Below are positions 1-9,136 of a DNA stretch of 48,789 nt, piece after piece. Source of the stretch: a candidate division SR1 bacterium (lineage in GTDB: Bacteria > Patescibacteriota > Gracilibacteria > Absconditabacterales > Absconditicoccaceae); contig JAPLUT010000003.1 of the NCBI GenBank assembly GCA_026397475.1, forward strand, positions 1-48,789. The letters are read 5' to 3'. The stretch's first letter is position 1. Each line of letters opens with the position of its first letter. Made by a program: the position numbers and the translations under genes. The notes under the pieces are model-generated. The model made no database searches. It was not told where the DNA came from and saw only the letters and a list, made by a program, of their open reading frames with translations.

Positions 1-132
1 GCCTACACAGAAAGTTTCAACAATCAATGTAAAGTTGCTAAGAGAGTTTCACATGGATTCAGAAATAGACAGAATTATTTAAGAAAATTATCAGCAAGAT
101 TTACTAACCCAAATTCCCGAACTTGGAAATAG
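1..132 (+). CDS. ISL3-like transposase, C-terminal fragment (5' end outside window)
   Basis: The frame is open from base 1 and ends at TAG 130-132, giving the last 43 residues of a protein. The residues around ESFNNQCKVAKRVSHGFRN resemble the C-terminal signature of ISL3-type DDE transposases, which end in a NNKIK-x-KR-x-x-x-G-F/Y-R/K-N type block followed by a basic helix. Only the tail is present, so the DDE catalytic residues cannot be seen and I cannot say whether the element is intact. No terminal inverted repeat was recognised between its stop and the next gene. The family call rests on this short motif alone. Confidence 0.6.
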   Translation, partial: AYTESFNNQCKVAKRVSHGFRNRQNYLRKLSARFTNPNSRTWK

Positions 133-144
133 ACCCAATTTACC

Positions 145-172
145 TTGACTTTTACAATAAAAAGACTATTTT
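145..172 (+). promoter_or_regulatory. Putative promoter of the 102-aa gene
   Basis: TTGACT at 145-150 and TATTTT at 167-172 are separated by 16 bp, the spacing seen at most other good promoter candidates in this window. It lies 28 bp before the ATG at 200. Confidence 0.5.
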
Positions 173-199
173 TATTTCTCACAAATAAAAAAAATAACC

Positions 200-508
200 A
201 TGGCAAATTTAAATGGAAAAACCGTAAAACTTATGAGGAAAGGCTCCACTACAGGAAAACCTGACCTTATAGAAGGCATCATTGTCGGCAGTAGCCAAAC
301 AAAGTATGCGAGAACAGCTAAAAACAATAAACCCGCAGAAATGATCTTGCGACTGAAAAAAATCGAAGAAAATACTGCTTGTAAAAAAACAAGAGAAAGG
401 GCAATGCAAGCCATTGAGATTTTCTCTAAGTTGAAAGTAAAGGCATTGGAAACACCAATGTCTCTAGCGAAAAGAAAAGAAGCTTTAGCCCAAATTCCAG
501 AGGCTTAG
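200..508 (+). CDS. Hypothetical basic protein, 102 aa
   Basis: I do not recognise this protein. It starts at ATG 200 (MANLNGKTVKLMRKGS) with no Shine-Dalgarno sequence upstream, only an A-rich tract, and ends at TAG. It is lysine-rich, has no membrane segment or signal peptide, and contains no in-frame TGA, which is unremarkable at this length. It has its own promoter candidate upstream and a strong hairpin terminator 30 bp downstream, so it is probably monocistronic. The small size and charge would suit a nucleic-acid- or ribosome-associated protein, but that is only a guess. Confidence 0.65.
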   Translation: MANLNGKTVKLMRKGSTTGKPDLIEGIIVGSSQTKYARTAKNNKPAEMILRLKKIEENTACKKTRERAMQAIEIFSKLKVKALETPMSLAKRKEALAQIPEA

Positions 509-538
509 TTTTAAAAACAATTTGAGTATAAAATAAAA

Positions 539-565
539 CCCTCTGTTTCCAGAGGGCTTTTTTTA
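539..565. terminator. Intrinsic terminator between convergent genes
   Basis: CCCTCTG (539-545), loop TTTC and CAGAGGG (550-556) form a 7-bp stem followed by CTTTTTTT. It lies between the 102-aa gene on the plus strand and thrS on the minus strand, and may act in both directions. Confidence 0.85.
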
Positions 566-592
566 TTATTTATTTTGATAAGCTATGAGCAT

Positions 593-2494
593 CTATGCCT
601 CTAACTTTCTGGTATTGACTTCATCTAGACACTTGTCGACAAACTCGGAAACGCCAGTTTCGTACTGCTTTTTGCTTCTATATTCGCGGATAGAAAGGGT
701 CTTTGTGGTCTCTTCTTTTTCTCCGACTATTACAATATAAGGAATTTTTTCTATCTCGGCATTACGGATTTTTTTGCTGAAAGAGTTAGTTGTTTCGTCT
801 ACAGAAATTCTGAGTCATTTTGATTTCATTTGTGCGGCTACCTCTTTTGCGTATGTAACAAATGTTTCTGCAACAGGAACAAACTGTATCTGTACCGGAG
901 CAAGCCAAACAGGAAATGCTCATGCATAATGCTCGATCAATATTCCCATAAATCTCTCTGGGGATCAGATGATAGCTCTATGAATCATTACGGGAGTTTT
1001 TTCTTTTCCATCGCTATCAATGTACGCAAGTCAAAACCTCTGAGGCATGATAAAGTCTAGTTGTATTGTTGATATTTGTCGTTCTCTTCACAAAGAATCT
1101 TTTGAAACGAGATCCATTTTAGGACCATAAATAGCAGCTTCTCCTATCGCTTTCACATATTCCATTTTACTTTCTATCAAAATCTCTTCGAGAAGTTTCT
1201 GAGATTTTTCCCAAACTTCTGGCTCTCATAAATATTTTTCTCTCTTACTGGGATCTCGTAAAGAAAGTCTAATAGTATATTCCATACCATAGGTTTCCAT
1301 TGCTTTTTTTACTGCTCAGATAACGGAAACAAACTCTTCTTTGATTTGATTCTCACGACAGAAACAATGTCCATCATCCTGACAGAAGCATCTCAAACGC
1401 GTAAGACCACTCAATTCTCCTGGTCTTTCATCACGATAAAGATTAGCAAAATCTGATATCCTTACCGGCAAGTCTGTATAACTTCTTTGTTGAGACGCGT
1501 AGATTTGCGTATGTTGAGGGCAGTTCATGGGCTTCAAGAAATACTCTTCTTCTGTATAGTTTGAAACGACCTTTAACATATCTTCCTTGTACTTTTCATA
1601 GTGTCCTGATACCTTGAATAACTCTGCTTTGTTCATATTTGGAGTATGTACTTCTTCGTATCAAATATCAGATTGAAGTTCGTTAGAATATTTGATAATC
1701 TCTTTTCTGATAATGTTTCATTTATGAGTATACATAGGCAATCCTGGCCCTATTAGTTCAGAAAAAACAAAGAGTCATAATTTTTTTCCAAGTACTCTAT
1801 GATCACGTTTTCTTGCTTCTTCAATCATCTCGATATATCATTTTAATGCATTTTTGTCTTCAAATGCCAACCCGTAAATTCTTGTCATCATCGGGTTTTT
1901 TTCGTTTCCTCTCCAGTAAGCACCAGCAATTTTATCAAGCTTGAACGCGTCAGCATTGATTTCTCTAGTGTTTTCTACGTGAGGTCATTCGCACATATCT
2001 ATGAAAGTAATAAATTTACTTTCAATTCAGAATTCAGAATTTAGAATTCATAATTTTCTGATGTAAGTATTGATACTTTCATATTTAGCAATATATTCTG
2101 GCTTACTTCCTTTGAGGAGATTCTCCTTTGCGGAAACGGGGATAGTATTGATGTAATAAGAAAAAACCGTCTCGCCTTGAGCTTTAAATTCATCGATAAG
2201 TTCAATTTTAAACTCTGCACCTAACATCGTAATAATCTCTTTTGCTTCATCATATTTAAGATCTACTCTGTGAAATAATTGGCTTTCTTTGACGATCTTC
2301 GTCATCATTTTGTTGAGATCTTTGAGACTTTCCTCTTTGAATTCTACTCCTTCAGAGAAGATAAAATCATAGTAAAATCACGTATCTATAGCGGGTCCGA
2401 TACCAAGCTTTGCAGATGCATCTACTGATCTTTGAACGGCTTGTGCCAAAATATGCGAGAGTGAGTGACGTGGTTTCAAAATTGCTTCTTCCAT
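593..2494 (-). CDS. thrS: Threonyl-tRNA synthetase, 633 aa, without TGS domain
   Basis: This enzyme charges tRNA-Thr with threonine in the cytoplasm. Read with UGA as Gly, one frame runs from ATG 2494 to TAG 593. The N-terminus goes straight into the editing/SAD domain ([12 protein letters not shown], histidines at 10 and 14), so the usual TGS domain of about 60 residues is absent. DMCEGPHVENT gives the CxGPH motif of the editing region. The class II core follows with [29 protein letters not shown] and QDDGHCFC, and the anticodon-binding domain ends near [10 protein letters not shown]. An AT-rich dispersed repeat sits inside the coding sequence just before DMCEGPH and is translated, with two of its codons being UGA. 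There is no Shine-Dalgarno sequence before the start. Identity is secure; whether editing is retained is inferred. Confidence 0.96.
2004..2060. repeat. Dispersed AT-rich repeat arm inside thrS
   Basis: The segment carries AAAGTAATAAATTTACTTT (a small palindrome) followed by tandem ATTCAGA-type heptads (aattcagaattcagaat) and a degenerate tail. The same heptad occurs at 8698-8736, 9096-9132, 33250-33343, 39711-39745 and around 47042-47058. On the thrS strand it is read in frame as LGILNSEFGIES, where the first and last Gly are UGA. Confidence 0.8.
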
Positions 2495-2597
2495 ACTATT
2501 TGTGAGATATATATAAAAATCATTATTTAGTCCTCTAGTGTAATGTTTTGTTATTGAAAAAACAAGATTATTTTGCTAAAAAATAAGGCTTAGGAAT

Positions 2598-2625
2598 TTG
2601 ACAGAAATAATTTTCTGAGTACACT
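2598..2625 (+). promoter_or_regulatory. Promoter of the 96-aa/325-aa operon, shared motif
   Basis: TTGACA (2598-2603), a 16-bp spacer and TACACT (2620-2625). The spacer ends in ATTTTCTGAG. Nearly the same 30 bp occurs on the minus strand at 8512-8539, and a weaker version at 29613-29640. Confidence 0.75.
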
Positions 2626-2657
2626 TAGAAGGGATGTTTATTATGTAAAAACGTTTT

Positions 2658-2948
2658 ATGGATAAAAAACAATATGTACTCAAAGCGCTTTCAGTAATGA
2701 AGGAAAGCCGACCTATCGCAGAATGATTAATTTATCTGCTAGAAAAGAATGCTTTTGATGACACGACTTTAGACGTTTTGATTAAAATCCTACAATACTC
2801 TATAACAAAAGCTACAAGCGAAATGGAAAAAGAAAAGTTAGAAAAAGCACAAGAAATATTTGAGAAAATCAAGGAATCAGAAGCCGAACAAAATAAAATA
2901 GACCAACAAGACATAGAAAAATTGGAAGCAATGATAAATGCCTTTTAA
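2658..2948 (+). CDS. Small hypothetical helical protein, 96 aa
   Basis: Starts at ATG 2658 (MDKKQYVLKALSVMKESR) and ends at TAA 2946-2948, with one UGA codon at residue 23. It is predicted by eye to be wholly helical with a charged coiled-coil C-terminal half (MEKEKLEKAQEIFEKIKES). The next gene starts 18 bp downstream, so the two form an operon. The layout, promoter and general character resemble the 111-aa gene at 8125-8460, which also precedes a large lysine-rich protein. A chaperone-like or adaptor role for the larger partner is possible, but function is unknown. Confidence 0.75.
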
Positions 2949-2966
2949 CTTTTAATACCTAGTAAA

Positions 2967-3944
2967 ATGGGAGCAGCAGAAAACCTTAAAAATGTATTGG
3001 ACGTCAAACCAGCACCAGGTTTGCCTGATAATTTTGAAAATAAATTTACAGAAAAAAAAGATAGACAAAAAATAGTGGATGCAGCAAAAGATAAATTTGC
3101 TGGTATAGAAGAAACTGCTAAAACAGAAATCACTAAAAAAGCAGAAGAAGAAATCAAATCATGGGACGATATGCCTAAATCAAATGAAAGCGGAAAAATG
3201 GCAGTATTATACCTCTATACTGCATTGAAAGATAGAAATCCAAATCCTAGTCCTGAACAAATTAGATCAACGTATACTACTTTGAATATCGCAAAACCAA
3301 AAGAAGTTGTCTTTACAAAACCTGAAGAAATTTCTGGAGCAAAAGAGATGATTCCAGAAACCAAAAAAGAAGCTCCTGGAGAAGAAAATACAAAAAAAGA
3401 CATACCTGAAGGGACGAAAGATGTATCTGGAGGAACAAAAGAAGAAAAAAAGGGATTATTTAAAAGGATAAAAGATAAAATAATAGCAAAAAGAGAATCT
3501 AAAAACCCAAAAGTAGCAGAACAGCCAATCGTCAATTCTGTGGTAGAAGAACCAGGTACTGTTCTAAAGTGAGAAGATATGGAAGCAGGAAATCGAGATA
3601 AGAATAAAGATAAAATTGAAGAAATGTGAAATATTCGAAATAACAAGAAAATAACATTGGAAGGAAACTCTTGAACTATTTCCAGCGTCGACTGATTGTT
3701 ACAAGTAGATCTTGATACATGAGGAAAGATTAGTGCCGATATTAAAGAAATATCTAAAGATAAAATGACATTACTAAAGATATTAGATGACGGAACACAA
3801 GAACAAATGACAATGTATAGGCATTGAGATTTGGTTGATGCTAATCCGTCTAATGAAAATAAAGCAGGAACTACTAAGGCAGAGACAAAAGATAATTTCT
3901 CAGACACAACAGCCTTTTATGATGAATGAATGGCCGGAAAATAA
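2967..3944 (+). CDS. Hypothetical charged protein, 325 aa
   Basis: Starts at ATG 2967 (MGAAENLKNVLDVKPAP) and runs to TAA 3942-3944 with seven in-frame UGA codons, all in the last 40 percent. The N-terminal third is charged and helical, the middle (about residues 110-165) is a low-complexity Lys/Glu/Pro linker, and the C-terminal part (about 200-325) looks more globular, with an alternating beta-like pattern (KITLEGNSGTISSVDGLLQV). There is no signal peptide or membrane segment. It follows the 96-aa gene by 18 bp and is closed by a terminator. I do not recognise the family. The concentration of UGA in the globular part simply follows where glycines occur. Confidence 0.75.
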
Positions 3945-3980
3945 TTTCCATTAGAATTTCTTGATCAAAAAAGTACAATA

Positions 3981-4011
3981 AGGAGTTAATCATATTTAAC
4001 TCCTTTTTTTT
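3981..4011 (+). terminator. Terminator abutting the next start codon
   Basis: AGGAGTTAA (3981-3989) pairs with TTAACTCCT (3996-4004) and is followed by a long T run to 4011. The T run ends 3 bases before ATG 4015 of the following gene. Confidence 0.8.
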
Positions 4012-4014
4012 ATA

Positions 4015-5097
4015 ATGAACTATGTACTTGTTCCTGTCATAGCTGTTATCATTGCCTTTATTGGTCTCAAACTTTTCCGTTGGATGAAAATACTTGATAA
4101 GCCAGGAAATGATCTTAAAAACACGAGAAAACCTGTCCCTACCATCCAAGGAATTTTTGTCTACTTAGGATTTTTTATCACTATAGCGCTCCTCTTTCCT
4201 CAATATTTACATAACAATTTATTCTGGGGACTTCTTTTTGGTTCCCTTCCTATCGTCATATTCGAACTCATCGAAGAATTGAATTATATCGGCAAAATAA
4301 ATTTTAGAATCCCAACAGGACTCAGGCTTGTAGGCCATATTGTATGAGCATTACTTGCGATTTGGATAGGAAGTTTCGCTCCACAGGAATTTATTATCAA
4401 TGGCCATGTGCGAGTCATGCCCCAGTGGCTCTTAGCAATAGGATTCGCTTTTTGGGCCATCCTCTGCATCAATGCAATTAATTGGTTTGATGGTATTTAT
4501 GGACAGGCCAGCGGCGTTTCTAGCATATGATTTCTTACTATATTTCTGTTGATCCAATTTGTAGTATTTAAACATTATACAAACTTTACAGATATTAATA
4601 TGCAGACTTTGTTGTTTGTAAAAGATATTTCTTTCGTTCTTTTCTGTATCAGTCTGGTATCAACTATCCTTGAGTATAAGCCATTAGGACTTGTAAGAGA
4701 TGTGTGAATAATGTTTTTCTGATTTAGCTTGGCCTACCTCTCCGTCGTTGGAGGAGCGAAAATAGGAACTCTGATTGTCGCGCTTTCGTTAGTAATATTT
4801 GATGCGATATGGGTCTGATTATGGAGAATATTTATTATGAAAAAAAATCCTATCAAATGAGATTATACTCATCTTCACCATAGACTCTTGGGCTTGGGGC
4901 GAACAAGAAAAGAAGTAAGAGGATTTGTGCGAATATGGTCAATCGTTATGATGATTTTCATCCTCATCCAATGAACGAATAGGATAAATAAACTTATAAT
5001 ATTTACGGTAATGGCTTTGGTATTTTTTGGCGCAAATTATTATCTCTTTGCAGTAAAAAAATTGCCTTGCGGACTGACTATGAAGAAAAACAATTAA
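4015..5097 (+). CDS. WecA/TagO-like polyprenyl-phosphate sugar-1-phosphate transferase (GT4), 360 aa
   Basis: This membrane enzyme would move a sugar-1-phosphate from a UDP-sugar to undecaprenyl phosphate, the first step of a cell-surface glycopolymer. About ten hydrophobic segments span the protein. Family motifs are LDKPGNDLKNTRKPVPTIQG after the first membrane segment, NAINWFDGIYGQASGVS (the conserved N-x-x-N-x-x-DG site), and DYTHLHHRLLGLG near the end. The HxHH motif favours the WecA/TagO/RgpG branch over MraY. Several glycines are UGA. The first membrane helix fixes the start at ATG 4015, which has no room for a ribosome-binding site after the terminator. With the LCP, CsaB-like and SLH genes elsewhere in the window it suggests a wall polymer that carries the S-layer. 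Confidence 0.9.
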
Positions 5098-5120
5098 ATA
5101 TATCAACTAGCTATATTTAC

Positions 5121-5148
5121 TTGACAAAATCATTATTTTGTATATACT
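5121..5148 (+). promoter_or_regulatory. Promoter of the CAP-domain gene
   Basis: TTGACA (5121-5126), a 16-bp spacer and TATACT (5143-5148). The predicted transcription start is at or near GTG 5155, so the message may be nearly leaderless. Confidence 0.75.
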
Positions 5149-5154
5149 ATAATT

Positions 5155-5820
5155 GTGAGTTTATTTGATAGAATAGTGTATATGAAAGCACAAGGCAATG
5201 ATAATCCATTATCATTAGGCGATATAAATGCAAAAAAACGCAAAAACATGCGAAATATTTTTACTGCTGCTGCTATTATAGCAAATTTTCTAGTAACTTC
5301 TCCTGCGCTCAGTCAAACTAACACTACTCCATCATCTGAACAAAAAGCTAGAACTGAATTGAAATCAGTTACTGACACCATCAGCTACGATGAGATCATA
5401 AAATATCCTATAGATTGGCTAGTAAGACATTATGGCAAAGAAAAAACTTTAGAGATTACACAAAATTGCATACTCAGAGAATTCAACAAGATCAGGCAAG
5501 AACATTCTCTTCCTCCGCTCTCGCTAGAGAAACATCTAGTAGTCGCGGCTCAAAATTATACTGAAGAAATGCAGATGAATAAAAGGTATGGACATACTGC
5601 TAAGAATTGAGACAGACCCACAGATAGAGCAAAAAAATCCTGATACCCATGAGGATATGTAAGAGAAAATCTGTGAAGAAATTATTACTCCATAGAGCAA
5701 GGAATTGCTTCATGGAAAGGGTCAAGCATACATTTTGAAACAATCATAGATCCCAAACTCGTATATTTATGAGTGGGATATGAAGACATATATTGGGATG
5801 CTCTTTTTGGAGGAAAATAA
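5155..5820 (+). CDS. Secreted CAP (SCP/PR-1) domain protein, up to 221 aa
   Basis: The frame ends at TAA 5818-5820. A signal peptide lies at NMRNIFTAAAIIANFLVTSPALSQ, preceded by KKRK. The CAP domain follows: LREFNKIRQEHSLPPLSLEKHLVVAAQ (first helix and the LxxAAQ-type block), then GHTAKNGDRPTDRAKKSG, PGGYVRENLG, and the C-terminal HFETIIDPKLVYLGVGY, matching the H-x-x-x-x-L-D/N-P-x-x-x-x-x-G-x-G signature. Five of the Gly residues are UGA. GTG 5155 follows the promoter directly; ATG 5182 or ATG 5248 are alternative starts, and 5248 would give a normal signal peptide. CAP proteins are extracellular, but the biochemical role in bacteria is unclear. Confidence 0.88.
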
Positions 5821-5826
5821 TATATA

Positions 5827-5858
5827 AAAAATCGTCCGCTTAGGCAGACGATTTTTTT
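5827..5858. terminator. Bidirectional terminator
   Basis: ATCGTC pairs with GACGAT around the loop core CGCTTAGGCA, with A runs on the left and T runs on the right. It separates the convergent CAP gene and the 740-aa gene. The loop core resembles that of the terminator at 46093-46124. Confidence 0.85.
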
Positions 5859-5873
5859 ATTATGACAAATAAG

Positions 5874-8096
5874 CTAAAATACTGGGCAAGCATATGATCA
5901 TCTATTTCACTTATATAATCATCTTGATGACCTAGAACCCAATCTTAATAATTGCGATTTACCTTCTCATGAAGGATCTATTTTTTCTGTTTTAAAACTA
6001 AGCTGGAATCATCTCGCTACAGCCGTTTCCGTATTGTTAAGAGAAATTGTTTTTTCTTGCGTCACAGTTTCTGTCTTTATGACATCTAAATCTAATGTCG
6101 CATACTGCCATTCCTTGAACGCATTTTTAATCTCTTCTTCGTTGGGAACTTTTTTGTTTTTTTCTGTTAATTGACTAACTAATTCTTTTCTTGTTGGTCA
6201 GTTCACTCCGTAACTTACATCAAAAGTAGTTCCTTGTTTTACCTTGTCCGGCAAGCTTAGAACATAATCAGCAAAACTTGCAGATCTATTATAAGCTAGA
6301 TCTGGATTATTAGAAACGTTTATATCGCCCGCTTGATTGACAGGCGGAACTGCATTTACTTTTGTTCATGAAAAAACAAATGGCGTTTCATTTTTATATG
6401 TCGTATAGTTTTTACTTGCTGATCCGTACATTTTACCACCAACAATTTTGTAGTCCTTATTATCTGGACTCAACAATTGTTTCATACGCGGATCTGCATC
6501 ACTCAAGAGCTGATTGATTTTAGCGCCATCTCATATGCTATTTGCGCTAAGCTCTTTTAATTCTAAATGGATTTTTTGTGGAACCTCCTTTGTCTCTATG
6601 CTTTGAATCTGAACATCCGCTATCCCAGCAATTTGATTTAATTTAAAATCAACTTTTCATCGTCCATTTGCGGGATCTTTTACAAAGTCCTTGATCTGAT
6701 TGAACACCACAGCATTGTCTGATCATGCCGGAACATTTATTTGCACATTCCCATTTTTTATATATGAATTTATACTATCTTTTATACTAGACTTAGAAGA
6801 TTCTATGGATTTAGTCCTTACGGTCTCTCACAATTGTTTAGTATATAATCCGGTAGTATCCTTACTTTCTTCTATCGTTTTTATACCTGATTCATTTGTA
6901 GCGGAGACTATTTTAGCCCCATTGAAAGCCCTAACCGGTTCGCTACTTTTTGCATTTTTATCTTGTACTTTTTTTCGAATATCTTCAAGGATAGTTTTGT
7001 TTTTGTCGGAATTAATTACCAATGCCAAAGTATTAATATCCTTCGTGCTTGTTTCTTTTAGCATCGATTCAAACTTCGCCTTTTGTAGTGTGTCATTGTT
7101 TTTTGTTGCGAATTCCTGCAATAAGAATCATCTATTCTCTTCTGCTATTCTGTCATTCAAAGCATGTGTTATTTCTTTTTTAAATGAGGTATTTATTTTT
7201 TCTTTATGAGCATAATTTAATTTTATATCTTCATCTTTATACGTGTTTATAATACTATCTATCTGATTAGACAAATCAGAAGCAACATCATTTTTTTCTT
7301 TTTCATCAAAATCATATTCTGATAATCCCTTATCGGTTATCTTTTTCATGGCTTCTTTTAGCTGTCCCTTTTTGTATTCCATCTCCAACTTTTCTAATCC
7401 TGGAATATTTAACTTATTTGTTTGCAATAAACTATAGTCTTTGCTGAGTAAGGCTTGCAATGCATGGGAACTAAAGTGCCCCTCCTTTGACATATCTAAT
7501 CCTGCATCAAAATATTTTTGTATTTCTCCTTTATCTATCTTAGCGTTCTTTTTAAGAGAATCTATGAGTCCCGTATCATTGATTTCATTTTTATATTTCT
7601 TATTAATATATGCATCAACTACATTTTTATAAAATTTTTCATCCTTCATATCCTCCTTAAGAAGATTAATTTTATTCGCCTGCAATGGCGCATTTATTGA
7701 TGAGGGGAGAGAAACTAATGCTCATGAAGCCTGCATATAACTCAAAATAGCCTCTGTTTTACTCACATTCTCTCTGCTTAAATTATTGTCCTTGAGTCAT
7801 GCAGCAATTCATTCTATTATTTTTGAGGAATTATCATGAATGAATTTATTGAACTCTGGCATACTTGCATTGTTTTGAATATATTCAAATATCTTATTGG
7901 TTTCGTTGGTATCAATTTTTTTGTCCTCAAGTTGTTTTTCTATAAGCTCTTTAGCTGCTCTGAAGGAAAGGTTATTTTTCACTGCAGCATCAAGCTTTTC
8001 AGGATTTCCCTTCACGATCGTTTCCAAAGATTTATCCTCCACACGAGGCGCTTCTACAGGTTTTTCTTCTTTATTTAATATTTCTCATCCTCCCAT
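5874..8096 (-). CDS. Hypothetical 740-aa protein, possible OmpA-like C-terminal region
   Basis: One frame from ATG 8096 to TAG 5874 with UGA read as Gly. The first 480 residues or so are lysine- and asparagine-rich helical sequence with no membrane segment. From about residue 500 the character changes to short beta-like runs; a stretch near residues 610-690 contains LAYNRSASFADYVLS, GTTFDVSYGVNGPTR and EWQYATLDLDV, which loosely recalls the N-R-A...G-x-G...N-R-R-V layout of OmpA-like peptidoglycan-binding domains. I would not assign this without a profile search. The last 40 residues are rich in UGA-encoded Gly and Arg. The 111-aa gene lies 28 bp upstream, so the two form an operon like the one at 2658-3944. 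Confidence 0.7.
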
Positions 8097-8124
8097 CTTT
8101 AATAATTATAGTATAAAGTTTTTT

Positions 8125-8460
8125 TTATATTGTTTTTAATAACTCCTCTGGATTTCATTCACGTTCTTTTTCCATTTCTTCTTTTTTTCTAATCATCATG
8201 AGTACTTGGCCCATTTTTTTAATTTTATCTTGAGCGTCATCCTTGTTTCCTGATGCTATTTCTTCTGCTATCTCTAAAATACCTTGGTAAATATAGACCA
8301 ATATCGCCTCTCATATGTCCGGCATAGTATTTACCGTTTTATAAAACATAGCAAAGGTTTCATGAGTCCCTTGGAGCTGGCTAAGCATTTCCAAAACTTT
8401 ATCTCTCTTGGTTTTGTAAGATAATCATTTGAAATATTCTACTTGTTTTTTTATATCCAT
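8125..8460 (-). CDS. Small hypothetical helical protein, 111 aa
   Basis: Starts at ATG 8460 (MDIKKQVEYFKGLSYKTKRD) and ends at TAA 8125-8127; three codons are UGA. Predicted helical, with a charged coiled-coil-like C-terminus (MMIRKKEEMEKER). It parallels the 96-aa gene at 2658 in size, position before a larger charged protein, and promoter. No family is recognised. Downstream spacing to the 740-aa gene is 28 bp. Confidence 0.72.
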
Positions 8461-8511
8461 TTTAGTTATTCATGAAATGGTAAATAGTAAGAGGGAATAC
8501 ATCTTATATAA

Positions 8512-8539
8512 AGTATACTCAGAAAATAATTCCTGTCAA
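8512..8539 (-). promoter_or_regulatory. Promoter of the 111-aa/740-aa operon, shared motif
   Basis: On the minus strand TTGACA, a 16-bp spacer ending in ATTTTCTGAG, and TATACT. This is nearly identical to the promoter at 2598-2625 and differs in only a few bases over 30. Confidence 0.75.
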
Positions 8540-8697
8540 ATATTTGAGGCCAAATATTTCATTCATTATGCAGTCAAAAATAGAAAATATTTTTGGAAGA
8601 TCTAATACACTTGGTAAGATTATTTTCGAAAATTATTTGCAAATTTTTTTTGATTCCGTATAGTATCACGATACAAACTATAGTGCTATTTAATAAT

Positions 8698-9132
8698 TTA
8701 GAGTCCAGAATTCATAATTCAGAAATAAATTTATGTTTTAATATCAAAAAATGAACCAACATATAGCTGAAAGAAGTTTTGAATTTGCTGTAAAAATAAG
8801 CAAATATCAGCTACGCTTGAAAGAAAAAAAATATTATGAAATAGCTTCCCAATTATTTAGATCATGAACAAGTATTGGTGCTAATATTACTGAAGCACAA
8901 TCTGGCACTAGCAAGAATGATTTCATTAATAAAATGAATATATCACTAAAAGAAGCTAGAGAAACAATCTTTTGGTTAAAATTACTTGAACAAGGATTTG
9001 AAGAGTCCAATAAAGAGCTACAAAAAGAATGCGAAGAAATAACCAAAATACTTGTGACTATTATTAAGAACACAAAAGCTAATATGAAAAAATAGAGTTT
9101 TCTGAACTCTGAATTTTAAATTCTGAATTAAA
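8698..9132 (+). mobile_element. S23-type gene flanked by inverted AT-rich arms
   Basis: The left arm (8698-8736) contains AGAATTCATAATTCAGAAAT; the right arm (about 9096-9132) contains TTCTGAACTCTGAATTTTAA and AATTCTGAATT, the inverse orientation of the same heptad. Between them is one four-helix-bundle gene. The right arm stops about 5 bases before the dnaJ start codon. The unit looks like a small mobile or REP-like element; solo copies of the arms occur elsewhere in the window. Confidence 0.5.
8751..9095 (+). CDS. Four-helix-bundle protein, S23/TIGR02436-like, 114 aa
   Basis: Starts at ATG 8751 (MNQHIAERSFEFAVKISKYQ) and ends at TAG 9093-9095. The pattern SQLFRSGTSIGANITEAQSG followed by KMNISLKEARETIFWLKLL is characteristic of the family first seen in 23S rRNA intervening sequences, which also includes the Avd proteins of diversity-generating retroelements. 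The Gly of the RSGTSIGAN motif is UGA, so the gene has long been in this code. No reverse transcriptase or variable repeat is nearby, so an Avd role is unlikely here. It lies between inverted repeat arms and 41 bp upstream of dnaJ. Molecular function is unknown; nucleic-acid binding is plausible for the fold. Confidence 0.9.
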
Positions 9133-9136
9133 TAAA

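Noticed and set aside
593-2494. thrS and many other genes appear as broken pseudogenes in the standard code
   Set aside because: The breaks are all TGA, never TAA or TAG or frameshifts, and fall at conserved glycines. They are sense codons.
3215-3907. 230-codon minus-strand frame opposite the 325-aa gene
   Set aside because: Phe- and Ser-rich shadow of a Lys- and Glu-rich gene; no promoter or motif.
4015-5097. MraY
   Set aside because: The HLHH motif and the NxxNxxDG context favour the WecA/TagO branch.
6700-7209. 169-codon frame on the plus strand opposite the 740-aa gene
   Set aside because: It lies inside a single long minus-strand gene with a good promoter; its composition mirrors the opposite strand.
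8751-9095. Avd protein of a diversity-generating retroelement
   Set aside because: No reverse transcriptase, template repeat or variable target lies near either S23-type gene.
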